From Gammaproteobacteria bacterium (GTDB taxonomy: Bacteria; Pseudomonadota; Gammaproteobacteria; SZUA-140): a stretch of 51,353 bases of DNA. Positions 33,835 to 41,150 of the stretch are shown here, piece by piece. The first letter of the stretch is position 1; each line of letters starts with the position of its first letter. Made by a program: the position numbers and the translations under genes. Location of the stretch: positions 1-51,353 of the forward strand of contig JADLCS010000004.1 in NCBI GenBank assembly GCA_020847075.1, written 5' to 3'. Under the pieces are notes generated by a model, which worked only from the letters and a program-made list of their open reading frames with translations, was not told the DNA's origin and did not search any database.

Positions 33835-34191
33835 ATGAAGCCCGCCAACCTGGAAAAAACCGCTGTCGCGCCCGTCTGTCTGCGCCGTGACCTGGTGGAA
33901 AACAGCGGCGTCTGCGTGCTATTCGAAGGCGAGCAGATCGCGCTGTACTACCTGCCGGGCGAGACGCCGGCGCTCTATGCCGTGTCGAACCGGGACCCCC
34001 TCGGTGAGGCGAATGTACTTTCGCGCGGCATCGTGGGGGACGTGGGCGGCGAACTGGTCGTGGCCTCGCCCCTGTACAAACACCATTACTGCCTGCGCAG
34101 CGGGCGTTGTCTGGAGGATGACACCGTCAGCATCAAGGTCTATCCGGTGGCGCTTGCCGGCGAAGGGGTCCATATCGCGGCGGGCGGGTGA
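33835..34191 (+). CDS. nirD: Nitrite reductase small subunit
   Basis: A 118-residue Rieske-fold subunit of the NirBD enzyme. The sequence runs VCLRRDLVENSGVCVLFEGE, IALYYLPGETPALYAVSNRD, GIVGDVGGELVVASPLYKHH and LEDDTVSIKVYPV, typical of NirD. Like other NirD proteins it lacks the full Cys/His set of a true Rieske cluster. The ATG at 33835 has gaggagaacgacgagg upstream. It is cotranscribed with nirB. The gap to nasR is 150 bases and contains tattat at 34294, which may be a -10 for a separate nasR promoter. Confidence 0.92.
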   Translation: MKPANLEKTAVAPVCLRRDLVENSGVCVLFEGEQIALYYLPGETPALYAVSNRDPLGEANVLSRGIVGDVGGELVVASPLYKHHYCLRSGRCLEDDTVSIKVYPVALAGEGVHIAAGG

Positions 34192-34341
34192 GGCCGCGGT
34201 GGACGCCGTGAACGGCCGGTCATGTCCGGGGACCGCCTCCCCGCCCGGCGTCGACACGGCGGCGGACCGGCCCGTACGCCGTGGAACGTGGGGTATTATT
34301 GACCTGCCCCGAATACGGATTACCGACGATGGCCGCTGTCG

Positions 34342-35670
34342 ATGAGTGACAAACCCTCCCGCCCCAGTCGCACCACCGAGCAGTTCCTGCTGGCGGCGAA
34401 ACGCGCGGAGATCCGTGCGCTGCAGACGCTCGCCGCCACCTGCCAGGTGGTCTCCGGCGTCAGCGGTCTCATCCATCAGATACAGCGGGAGCGCGGCATC
34501 TCCAATGTCTATCTCGCCTCCCGCGGGGAGCGCTTCCATGACCAGCGTCTCGCCCAGGCGGCGACCGCGCTGCAGGCCGAACAGGAGCTACGGGCGCTGT
34601 TGCAGCAGCACTACCTCAAGGACAGGCCGACGGAGGCCTCGCCGCGTGTGCTGAGCAGCGTCGCCTTCGTGCTGCAGGGCCTGGACGAACTGGCGCTGCT
34701 GCGCGAGCGGGTGGAACGGCTCGGCATCGAACCGGTGAAGATGACCCGGGCCTTCAGCCGGTTGATCTCCGGCCTGCTGTCGGTAATCTTCGAGGCCGCC
34801 GACAGCGCGGGCGAGCCGGCGGTCAGCCGGGCATTGGTCGCCCTGCTCAACTTCATGCAGGGTAAGGAGTATGCCGGACAGGAACGGGCCTGGGCCGCGA
34901 TCGGTTTCGCCGGCGGAGGTTTCGACGACGCGCTGAAGGAACACCTGGAAAGCCTGAAGGCCGCCCAGGACCGCTCGTTCGAAATATTCACGCGTTTCGC
35001 CGAGGACGCACAAAAGGAGTGCTGGTCGAAGATCGCGGGCAGCGAGAACACCCGGGAGGTCGAGCGCCTGCGGACCGTGATCGGCCGGATCCGCCGGCCG
35101 GATCAGATCTCCTCCCAGCTCAGCGAAATCTGGTACGAGCTGGCGACCCGCCGGATCGACGCCATGCACGCCCTCGAAACGCAACTGACGGAGAGCCTGC
35201 TGCATCTGAGCGGCGACTGCATCGAACAGGCGCGGCGGAAGCTGCGCGAGCACCAGGGCAGTCTGGCGACGCTGTCCCTTGTTTCGGCCAATGAGGCGCC
35301 GCTTTCGATGCTGCTCGATTTCGACACGCCCATCACGCCCTGGCTCAGCGCCGCGAGCACCGAATCCGCCGCCTACGATGCGCGCAACGAGGCGCCGGCC
35401 GCCAGGTCGGTTTATGACCTGCTGCGGGAGCAGGCGGAGCATCTGAAGCGGATCGGCGAGGACCTGAACGAGGCGCGCCGAACGCTTGCCGAACGCAGGC
35501 TGGTGGAACAGGCCAAGGGCCTGCTGATGAAGAATCTGGGTCTGTCCGAGGAAATGGCCTACCGCAGGATCCAGCAGCAGGCCATGAACTCCAACCGCAG
35601 CCTGTCGAAGGTCAGCGAGATGTTGATCCAGGCGGCGCAGCGGGCGGGCGGTGCGGACCCGGAAGCATAG
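34342..35670 (+). CDS. nasR: Nitrate/nitrite-sensing ANTAR antiterminator (NasR-like)
   Basis: 442 residues. An N-terminal NIT sensor domain (about 25-330) carries the hallmarks HQIQRERGISNVYLASRG (45-62) and GKEYAGQERAWAAIGFA (174-190). These contain arginines of the kind that bind nitrate/nitrite in Klebsiella NasR. The C-terminal ANTAR RNA-binding domain covers about 380-433 (ERRLVEQAKGLLMKNLGLSE; AYRRIQQQAMNSNRSL). NasR binds leader RNA and prevents terminator formation when nitrate or nitrite is present. Two leader terminators, before nirB and before the FNT gene on the other side, are the obvious targets. Confidence 0.92.
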   Translation: MSDKPSRPSRTTEQFLLAAKRAEIRALQTLAATCQVVSGVSGLIHQIQRERGISNVYLASRGERFHDQRLAQAATALQAEQELRALLQQHYLKDRPTEASPRVLSSVAFVLQGLDELALLRERVERLGIEPVKMTRAFSRLISGLLSVIFEAADSAGEPAVSRALVALLNFMQGKEYAGQERAWAAIGFAGGGFDDALKEHLESLKAAQDRSFEIFTRFAEDAQKECWSKIAGSENTREVERLRTVIGRIRRPDQISSQLSEIWYELATRRIDAMHALETQLTESLLHLSGDCIEQARRKLREHQGSLATLSLVSANEAPLSMLLDFDTPITPWLSAASTESAAYDARNEAPAARSVYDLLREQAEHLKRIGEDLNEARRTLAERRLVEQAKGLLMKNLGLSEEMAYRRIQQQAMNSNRSLSKVSEMLIQAAQRAGGADPEA

Positions 35671-35837
35671 CCGATCCATCCGATCCTCCCGGCAGGCGCC
35701 GGCTGATTCAAAGCGGTGCGAAATACGGCAAATCGGGGCGGCATGCACCGCAAGGACGCGTTTCCGAAGCGAGGGTCTGACGGCGGGTAGATACCTAAGT
35801 GTTTGAAACGCGAATCACAAATAGCGATTTTTTCGGT

Positions 35838-35854
35838 CTGGCCCGCATCTTGCC
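35838..35854 (+). promoter_or_regulatory. Sigma-54 promoter for the FNT transporter gene
   Basis: ctggcccgcatcttgcc matches the -24 (tggcccg) and -12 (ttgcc) elements with correct spacing, one of the clearest promoter matches in the window. It lies 55 bases upstream of a strong terminator hairpin in the same leader. Confidence 0.7.
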
Positions 35855-35909
35855 TTAGTGCCTGTGCAGCAGTCGGGTTACGGCCCCCACAACACGGTAC
35901 CGGATAAAG

Positions 35910-35955
35910 ACGTCCATTTCTTTCCGCGGGAGCGGCGAGAATGGACGTTTTTTTT
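35910..35955 (+). terminator. Leader terminator (attenuator) upstream of the FNT transporter
   Basis: acgtccatt (35910-35918) is the exact complement of 35940-35948. An inner ccgc/ggga/gcgg hairpin (35924-35935) closes the loop, and eight T follow. It lies after the sigma-54 site and 83 bases before the ATG, so it cannot be an ordinary end-of-gene terminator for nasR alone. Antitermination by NasR is the likely control. Confidence 0.8.
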
Positions 35956-36038
35956 CGGGCGTGAAGGCGGAGGCCCGGGGGTGTCGGTGAGGGCACCAAT
36001 GAACGCAACATCGTTTCGATCACTGTGAGAGGTTGACT

Positions 36039-36908
36039 ATGTCTTATTTGATACCCAGCGATTTCGTCAGCAAGATGGTCGATGCCGGCGAATCCAAGAT
36101 CTTCATGTCCACGCGCGACACCCTGATCCGCGCCTATATGGCCGGTGCGATCCTGACCCTGGCCGCGGCCTTCGCGGTCACCGTCAGCGTGCAGACGGGG
36201 TCGGCCCTGCTGGGGGCGGTACTCTTCCCGGTCGGCTTCTGCATGTTGTACCTGCTGGGCTTCGATCTGCTCACGGGCGTTTTCATGCTGACGCCGCTGG
36301 CCCTGCTGGACAAGCGTCTCGGCGTGACCGTCGGCGGCGTGTTGAGAAACTGGTGGCTGGTCTTCGTGGGCAATTTCGCCGGCGCCCTGACCGTTGCCGT
36401 CATGATGTCCTTCATCCTCACCTACGGCTTCAGCACCGATCCGGGCGCGGTAGGCGCCAAGCTCGCCAGCATCGGCGAGGCCCGTACCCTGGGCTACGCG
36501 GAGTATGGGGCGGCCGGCTGGGCGACCATCTTTCTCCGTGGCGTGCTCTGCAACTGGATGGTATCGCTGGGCGTCGTCGGGGCGATGGTCTCCACCACCG
36601 TGAGCGGGAAGGTCATTGCCATGTGGATGCCCATCATGGTGTTCTTCTTCATGGGCTTCGAGCATTCGGTGGTGAACATGTTTCTGTTTCCTTCCGCGCT
36701 GATCATGGGTGGCGACTTCTCCGTGGCCGACTACTTCCTCTGGAACGAAATTCCCACCGCGCTCGGAAACCTGGTCGGCGGCCTCACGCTCACGGGGCTG
36801 ACCTTGTACAGCACCCATTACAGGACCGCGCCGAAGCGCACGCCGGCGGAGGTCAACGATAAGAACATTCCCTCGTCCCCCGCCCGCATCGAGGGCGCCA
36901 CGGCCTGA
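36039..36908 (+). CDS. Formate/nitrite transporter (FNT) family protein
   Basis: 289 residues with six predicted membrane helices. The opening MSYLIPSDFVSKMVDAGESK, GFDLLTGVF in the first half and GFEHSVVNMFLFP with the central histidine H209 are FNT signatures. The histidine has the same number as in FocA. FNT pentamers conduct formate, nitrite or hydrosulfide; next to nirBD and nasR the substrate is most likely nitrite. The ATG at 36039 has agagg 7 bases upstream; a TTG 6 bases earlier is in frame but less likely. The C-terminal 30 residues are hydrophilic. Confidence 0.9.
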   Translation: MSYLIPSDFVSKMVDAGESKIFMSTRDTLIRAYMAGAILTLAAAFAVTVSVQTGSALLGAVLFPVGFCMLYLLGFDLLTGVFMLTPLALLDKRLGVTVGGVLRNWWLVFVGNFAGALTVAVMMSFILTYGFSTDPGAVGAKLASIGEARTLGYAEYGAAGWATIFLRGVLCNWMVSLGVVGAMVSTTVSGKVIAMWMPIMVFFFMGFEHSVVNMFLFPSALIMGGDFSVADYFLWNEIPTALGNLVGGLTLTGLTLYSTHYRTAPKRTPAEVNDKNIPSSPARIEGATA

Positions 36909-36925
36909 GCAACGGCCGGTCTTAC

Positions 36926-36964
36926 AGAGGGCGAACCGGAGAAGTTCCGGTCCGCCCTCTTCCC
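36926..36964 (+). terminator. Hairpin terminator after the FNT gene
   Basis: agagggcgaaccgga (36926-36940) pairs with tccggtccgccctct (36946-36960) with one mismatch and a five-base loop, followed by a short pyrimidine run. The region 36965-37136 has no gene and no clear feature. Confidence 0.65.
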
Positions 36965-37136
36965 TGAGTTTTGCGGCATCCGTGGCGCGCGGGTCCTGAC
37001 GATCCGCCCGATGGGATACATCTAAGATATGTCGTATCGAGACGCCGAATCGTAATCGTATGGAGTCTTTCGGCAGCAGAAATCTCTTCCCGTATCCATA
37101 TCGGCCAGAATCTTTGCCATAGGGATTTGATGGGGT

Positions 37137-37162
37137 GAAACCGTGGCCTGCCCCTGTTTTCC
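37137..37162. repeat. Family 2 half element (diverged)
   Basis: gaaaccgtggcctgcccctg followed by ttttcc, a single decayed arm like the one at 38040-38069. It lies just beyond the 3' end of the AHSA1 gene (stop at 37171-37173). Confidence 0.6.
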
Positions 37163-37170
37163 ACCAGCCC

Positions 37171-37659
37171 TCAGGCGAGCGTGGCGAGCAGCTCGTCGAG
37201 TTGCGCGAACGTTTCATGCGTCGCGTCCGCGGCGCCGGTGCCGGCGGCGTCGAGCGCTTCCTTCGACGGGTAGAGCTCGCTCATGACGAGCAGCGTCCTG
37301 CCGCCCTTGTCCTCGAACGTGACGGTGGTGACGGAGCCGTTCTCGCCGCCTTCCTCGTTGGTCCATACGATGCGCGAGGGCGGCGTGACCTCGATGTAGC
37401 GGCCGAAGAAGTCCATGCCGTCGCCGAAGTTGAGGCGGTACTTGCCGCCGGTGCGCACGTCCATCTCACAGGATCTGAGCGTCATACCCATCGAGCGCGG
37501 CACCCACCAGCGCTTGAACAATTCGGGGTTGCTCCAGGCCTCGAACACGAGGCGCGGGGGGGCATCGAACATGCGCGTCACGACCAGCTCGCGATCGGAC
37601 CTCCGCTCAACCTTTGTGCGGTTCTTCACGGCCGCCTCGCTACTTTTTCCTGCGTCCAT
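37171..37659 (-). CDS. AHSA1/SRPBCC-family START-like protein
   Basis: 162 residues. ELVVTRMFDAPPRLVFEAWS, PELFKRWWVPRSMGMTL, GGKYRLNFGDGMDFFGRYIE and RIVWTNEEGG form the typical AHSA1-like SRPBCC domain, a hydrophobic-ligand pocket fold. The C-terminal HETFAQLDELLATLA is the long closing helix. Such proteins are very often encoded directly after an ArsR-type regulator, as here, where the genes overlap by 20 bases. Ligand unknown. The pair is transcribed leftwards, away from the VOC gene. Confidence 0.85.
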   Translation of the reverse strand: MDAGKSSEAAVKNRTKVERRSDRELVVTRMFDAPPRLVFEAWSNPELFKRWWVPRSMGMTLRSCEMDVRTGGKYRLNFGDGMDFFGRYIEVTPPSRIVWTNEEGGENGSVTTVTFEDKGGRTLLVMSELYPSKEALDAAGTGAADATHETFAQLDELLATLA

Positions 37660-38002
37660 CGGTCTTCTCCTTGCGTTTCAATTCTTCGATGATCTCGTCC
37701 AGCGCGCAGAAGCGCGCGTCCCAGAGCTGGTGGTATCGCTCGATCCAGGCCATGACTTCCTGCAGTCCGCGCACGCCGAGTCTGCAGTTGCGAACCCGGC
37801 CAACCTTCTCGGTGGTCACCAGCCCGGCCTGCTCCAGCACGCCGACGTGCTTCTTCATGCCGGTGAGTGACATCTCGAAACGGTCGGCGAGGTCCGTGAT
37901 CGAGGCGTCGGCGCGGCCGAGCTGCTCGAGCACGCCGCGGCGGGTAGCGTCGGACAGGGCGGCGAACGAGGCGTCCAGGTGGGCTTGATTAAACTGAACC
38001 AT
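37640..38002 (-). CDS. ArsR-family winged-helix regulator
   Basis: 120 residues. FAALSDATRRGVLEQLGRAD, TDLADRFEMSLTGMKKHVGV and LEQAGLVTTEKVGRVRNCRL form the ArsR winged helix; no metal-binding cysteine pair is present. The C-terminal WIERYHQLWDARFCALDEII is typical of the ArsR partners of AHSA1 proteins. The start at 38002 (MVQFNQAHLDASF) is preferred; the longer frame runs into the divergent VOC leader. It probably autoregulates and also controls the AHSA1 gene, with which it overlaps. Confidence 0.87.
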   Translation of the reverse strand: MVQFNQAHLDASFAALSDATRRGVLEQLGRADASITDLADRFEMSLTGMKKHVGVLEQAGLVTTEKVGRVRNCRLGVRGLQEVMAWIERYHQLWDARFCALDEIIEELKRKEKTDGRRKK

Positions 38003-38039
38003 GTGGTTTAGTATGTGGCAACGGCTGGGCGAGTGCAAC

Positions 38040-38069
38040 GGAAATCGTGGTCTGTCCCCTATTTTCCGG
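38040..38069. repeat. Family 2 half element in the arsR-VOC divergent leader
   Basis: ggaaatcgtggtctgtcccc followed by tattttccgg: one arm only, with an attttcc end instead of ggttatg. It ends 9 bases before the VOC start. Confidence 0.65.
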
Positions 38070-38078
38070 AGAACCGAC

Positions 38079-38564
38079 ATGACAACACCCGCAAAGAACA
38101 CGATCTGCCTTTGGTATGATGGCGGCGCCGAAGAGGCGGCACGGTTCTACGCCGATACCTTTCCGGACTCCCGCGTCGGCGCCGTATACCGCGCGCCGGG
38201 AGACTTTCCATCGGGGAGGAAGGGAGACGTATTGACCGTGGAGTTCGCGGTCATGGGTATTCCGTGTCTCGGGCTCAACGGCGGGCCTGCATTCCCGCAG
38301 AGCGAGGCGTTTTCGTTCCAGGTGGCAACCACGGATCAAGCCGAGACGGATCGTTATTGGGATGCGATCGTTGGGAATGGTGGCCAGGAAAGCGCCTGCG
38401 GCTGGTGTAAAGACAAGTGGGGGGTGTCATGGCAGATAACCCCAGTGGTCCTGACGAGGGCCATTGCCGACCCCGACCCGGCCGCCGCCAAGCGCGCGTT
38501 CGATGCGATGATGGAAATGACAAAGATCGATATCAGCACAATCGAGGCCGCGCTGCGCGGCTGA
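38079..38564 (+). CDS. VOC-superfamily (PhnB-like) protein
   Basis: 161 residues. NTICLWYDGGAEEAARFYAD followed by TFPDSRVG, FAVMGIPCLGLNGGPAFPQS, and then CGWCKDKWGVSWQITPVVL. This is the usual pattern of the PhnB / 3-demethylubiquinone-methyltransferase-like VOC proteins. No enzymatic activity can be assigned with confidence. The start at 38079 (MTTPAKNTICLWYDG) is supported by ccggagaaccgac upstream; the in-frame ATG at 38001 reads through the half repeat. The stop is followed within 8 bases by a full family 2 element. Confidence 0.85.
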   Translation: MTTPAKNTICLWYDGGAEEAARFYADTFPDSRVGAVYRAPGDFPSGRKGDVLTVEFAVMGIPCLGLNGGPAFPQSEAFSFQVATTDQAETDRYWDAIVGNGGQESACGWCKDKWGVSWQITPVVLTRAIADPDPAAAKRAFDAMMEMTKIDISTIEAALRG

Positions 38565-38572
38565 GCATAACC

Positions 38573-38665
38573 GTCATAACCGGGGACAGACCACGGTTTC
38601 GCCGGACTGATCCGGTAGAGAGTTTCCTGATGCCCAGGAAACCGTGGTCTGTCCCCGGTTATGAC
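38573..38665. repeat. Family 2 inverted-repeat element (copy 2)
   Basis: gtcataaccggggacag then accacggtttc (38573-38600) is the exact complement of 38638-38665. A partial gcataaccg precedes it right after the VOC stop (38564), as in copy 1. The region 38666-38881 contains no recognised gene. Confidence 0.85.
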
Positions 38666-38881
38666 GCGACAGTCTACTCCCCAGCCGCAGCGCGGCGGCA
38701 CGACGCCCCGGTCATCTACGCCCGGGTACCGAAACGCTGAATCTCCGGGTGGACGGGCAGCGCCCGACGATTCATCCATGCCGATGCGGTCCCGCGCCAC
38801 GGCTTGACTCGCGCTTCGGACGAGACAAGGATATCGGAGGATCTCACCTGCAAGGTCGGGCCATGACCGGGAGGGCGTGCG

Positions 38882-39280
38882 ATGTTGAAGACCTACACGG
38901 GCAGTTGTCATTGCGGTGCGTTGAAGTTCGAGGCGGATCTCGATCTTTCGCTGAGCACCTATCGCTGCAACTGCTCGATATGCCGAAGGACGAGGTTCTG
39001 GCCGGCGGTCGCGCGGGAAGGGGGATTCCGCATCCTCTCCGGCGCGGGGGAAATGACGCAATACACCTTCAACACGCACAAGAATCATCACTACTTCTGC
39101 AAGCACTGCGGCGTCAGGGCCTTCGGCATCGGTAACGACACGCCCATGGGCAAGATGTACGGCGTGAATGTCGGGTGCCTCGACGGGCTGACGGACGAGG
39201 AACTGTCCGGGCTTCAGATCACCTATGTGGACGGGCTGCACGACAGATTCGAAGCCCCGACGCACTTCCGCCATCTATGA
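38882..39280 (+). CDS. GFA-family (glutathione-dependent formaldehyde-activating-like) zinc protein
   Basis: 132 residues. YTGSCHCGALKFEADLDL, RCNCSICRRTRFW and HHYFCKHCGVRAFGIGND contain the paired cysteines (CHC, CNCSIC, CKHC) that bind zinc in the GFA/CENP-V fold. The reaction is not known for most members; the original formaldehyde-glutathione activity is not general. The ATG at 38882 lacks a strong Shine-Dalgarno (gagggcgtgcg). A family 2 element begins at the very next base after its stop codon. Confidence 0.87.
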   Translation: MLKTYTGSCHCGALKFEADLDLSLSTYRCNCSICRRTRFWPAVAREGGFRILSGAGEMTQYTFNTHKNHHYFCKHCGVRAFGIGNDTPMGKMYGVNVGCLDGLTDEELSGLQITYVDGLHDRFEAPTHFRHL

Positions 39281-39381
39281 GGCATAACCGGGGACAGACC
39301 ACGGTTTCCAGGTTTGGTCGGCCGGATCCGGTAGGAAATTCCCTGAGGCTCAGGAAACCGTGGTCTGTCCCCGATTATGCC
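39281..39381. repeat. Family 2 inverted-repeat element (copy 3)
   Basis: ggcataaccggggacag then accacggtttcc (39281-39309) pairs with 39353-39381 with one mismatch (gattatgcc for ggttatgcc). It starts at the base after the GFA stop, and its right arm contains the ATG (39377) of the following gene. Confidence 0.85.
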
Positions 39382-39844
39382 GCTGCATCTCCTAGATCAT
39401 AAGATCCCCCCGCCGGTCGTCGGTGCGCTGGTGGTCGCGGGGATGTGGTTGGTCTCCCCGGTGGGGCCGCCGCTTCCGATCGACGCTACGCTGCGCCATG
39501 CGATTTCCGGCCTGTGCGTCGTGATCGGCCTCGGTTTCGATCTGTCGGGGGTGCTCGCCTTTCGCGCCGCGCGGACGACCCTCAATCCGCTGAGGCCTGC
39601 GCGGGCCTCGACGCTGGTCGTCGGCGGGGTGTACGCCATCACGAGGAACCCGATGTACGTCGGCCTGCTCTTTCTGCTGCTCGGCTGGGCGGTCTACCTT
39701 TCGGCCGCGCCCGCCTTCGCGGGGCCGATCGTCTACATGCTCTACGTCACCCGCTTCCAGATCGTCCCGGAAGAACGAATCCTCGAGGAGGTATTCGGCG
39801 AAGCCTACAGACAGTACGCCGAACGTGTCAGGCGCTGGCTGTGA
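39377..39844 (+). CDS. Isoprenylcysteine carboxyl methyltransferase-family membrane protein
   Basis: 155 residues with four to five hydrophobic segments. DHKIPPPVVGALVVAGMWLV is the family-typical N terminus, GGVYAITRNPMYVGLLFLLL is the core ICMT/PEMT signature, and RFQIVPEERILEEVFGEAYR contains the conserved EER/EE motif. Members methylate diverse substrates with SAM at the membrane; substrate unknown. The start ATG at 39377 lies inside the right arm of a family 2 element. Family similarity begins about six codons later, so the element provides the start or has replaced the original one. Confidence 0.85.
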   Translation: MPLHLLDHKIPPPVVGALVVAGMWLVSPVGPPLPIDATLRHAISGLCVVIGLGFDLSGVLAFRAARTTLNPLRPARASTLVVGGVYAITRNPMYVGLLFLLLGWAVYLSAAPAFAGPIVYMLYVTRFQIVPEERILEEVFGEAYRQYAERVRRWL

Positions 39845-39851
39845 TGCCCCG

Positions 39852-39948
39852 CATAACCGGGGACAGACCACGGTTTCCACGGCATCGGGGGATTCTCCAC
39901 CGGGTCGGGCCGGTAAAACCCGGAAACCGTGGTCTGTCCCCGGTTATG
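39852..39948. repeat. Family 2 inverted-repeat element (copy 4)
   Basis: cataaccggggacag then accacggtttcc (39852-39878) is the exact complement of 39922-39948. It begins 7 bases after the preceding stop and ends 43 bases before the DUF4256 start. Confidence 0.85.
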
Positions 39949-39991
39949 GGTTTATGGGCTAGAATGGGCGGGTTTCGATGAGTGGTGTACC

Positions 39992-40543
39992 GTGAAGCTG
40001 ACCAAGAAGCAGATCGAATCGTTGCTGGTCGTACTGAAGGACCGGTTCGCGAACAACGCGGACCGGCACGCGGGCATCGACTGGGCCGACGTCGAATCCA
40101 GGCTGGCGTCGAGGCCGGAGCGACTGGGTACGCTCCACGAAATGGAGCGTACCGGGGGAGAGCCCGACGTGATCGGCCGGGATCGTGAGACCGGGGAGAT
40201 CCTCTTCTGCGATTGCTCGACGGAGAGCCCCGCCGGTCGTAGAAGCCTCTGCTACGATCGCGAGGCCCTGGACTCGAGGAAGGAAAACCGGCCCGGGGGT
40301 TCGGCCGTCGAGATGGCGGCAGCGATGGGCATCGAGCTGCTGACGGAGGCGGAGTATCGGGCGCTTCAGCAGCTGGGCAGCTTCGACGCCAAGACCTCCA
40401 GTTGGGTGAAGACGCCGCCCGAGATCCGCAGGCTGGGCGGCGCGCTCTTCTGCGATCGCCGCTACGATACGGTCTTCGTGTATCACAACGGCGCCCAGTC
40501 GTACTATGCGGCGAGGGGTTTTCGCGGCCTGGCGCGGGTCTAG
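39992..40543 (+). CDS. DUF4256-family protein
   Basis: 183 residues from GTG at 39992 (MKLTKKQIESLLVVLKDRFA). The conserved core is WADVESRLASRPERLGTLHE, MERTGGEPDVIGRDRETGEI, FCDCSTESPAGRRSLCYDRE and SAVEMAAAMGIELLTEAEYR, ending with DTVFVYHNGAQSYYAARGFR. This is the DUF4256 pattern; its function is unknown. No strong Shine-Dalgarno precedes the GTG, and no closer ATG exists. It is the last gene in the stretch divided up by family 2 elements. Confidence 0.8.
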   Translation: MKLTKKQIESLLVVLKDRFANNADRHAGIDWADVESRLASRPERLGTLHEMERTGGEPDVIGRDRETGEILFCDCSTESPAGRRSLCYDREALDSRKENRPGGSAVEMAAAMGIELLTEAEYRALQQLGSFDAKTSSWVKTPPEIRRLGGALFCDRRYDTVFVYHNGAQSYYAARGFRGLARV

Positions 40544-40650
40544 GCGCGGGCGGTGTCCGGCCTGTGCCGTGGTCGGCAAAGAACGCCAGAGGCTTCCCGA
40601 GGCCGGTGGATGCGATACGCGCTCACTATATATTTAGGAATACGCGAGCC

Positions 40651-41106
40651 ATGAAGAAGATCCTGTTCATAGGGCTCGTTCTGGTCGCGGCGTATTTTGG
40701 GGGTACCGAAAGCGGGTTCATGGCCCCGCCGCGGGGCGATGCCGGCGTTGGCGTCGGCCATATCGATGACCATATCGACGGAGCGCTGGCGCAGGCCTTC
40801 GAACAGCGCCGGAGCGATGTCCAGGTGCGGGGGAGCGGCGAGGTCGTCAGGGTCCTCGCCGACGATAACGACGGGAGCCGCCATCAGCGCTTCATCGTGC
40901 GGCTGGCGTCGGGCCAGACGGTCCTGCTGGCGCACAACATCGATCTGGCCGGGAGGGTCGCTGCTCTGAAGGCCGGCGATGCCGTCGAGTTCAACGGCGA
41001 GTACGAGTGGAACCCGCAGGGCGGGGTCATCCACTGGACGCATCGCGATCCGCGGGGAACGCACGAGGCCGGATGGATCCGGCACGATGGCCGCACCTAT
41101 CAATGA
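40651..41106 (+). CDS. Exported DUF3465-family protein
   Basis: 151 residues. A hydrophobic N terminus (MKKILFIGLVLVAAYFGG) acts as signal or anchor. The soluble domain VQVRGSGEVVRVLADDNDGS, HQRFIVRLASGQTVLLAHNI, DAVEFNGEYEWNPQGGVIHW followed by THRDPRG is the OB-fold-like DUF3465 core. Function unknown, periplasmic by inference. The ATG at 40651 follows tttaggaa at suitable distance; the longer frame from 40402 overlaps the DUF4256 gene and is rejected. Confidence 0.8.
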   Translation: MKKILFIGLVLVAAYFGGTESGFMAPPRGDAGVGVGHIDDHIDGALAQAFEQRRSDVQVRGSGEVVRVLADDNDGSRHQRFIVRLASGQTVLLAHNIDLAGRVAALKAGDAVEFNGEYEWNPQGGVIHWTHRDPRGTHEAGWIRHDGRTYQ

Positions 41107-41150
41107 ATCATGACCGGCGACGCCCCTTTGAAATCGAGGCAGGGAAAATA

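Noticed and set aside
12168-39948. CRISPR array
   Set aside because: The repeats are inverted pairs at scattered intergenic sites, not regularly spaced direct repeats with unique spacers, and no cas gene is present.
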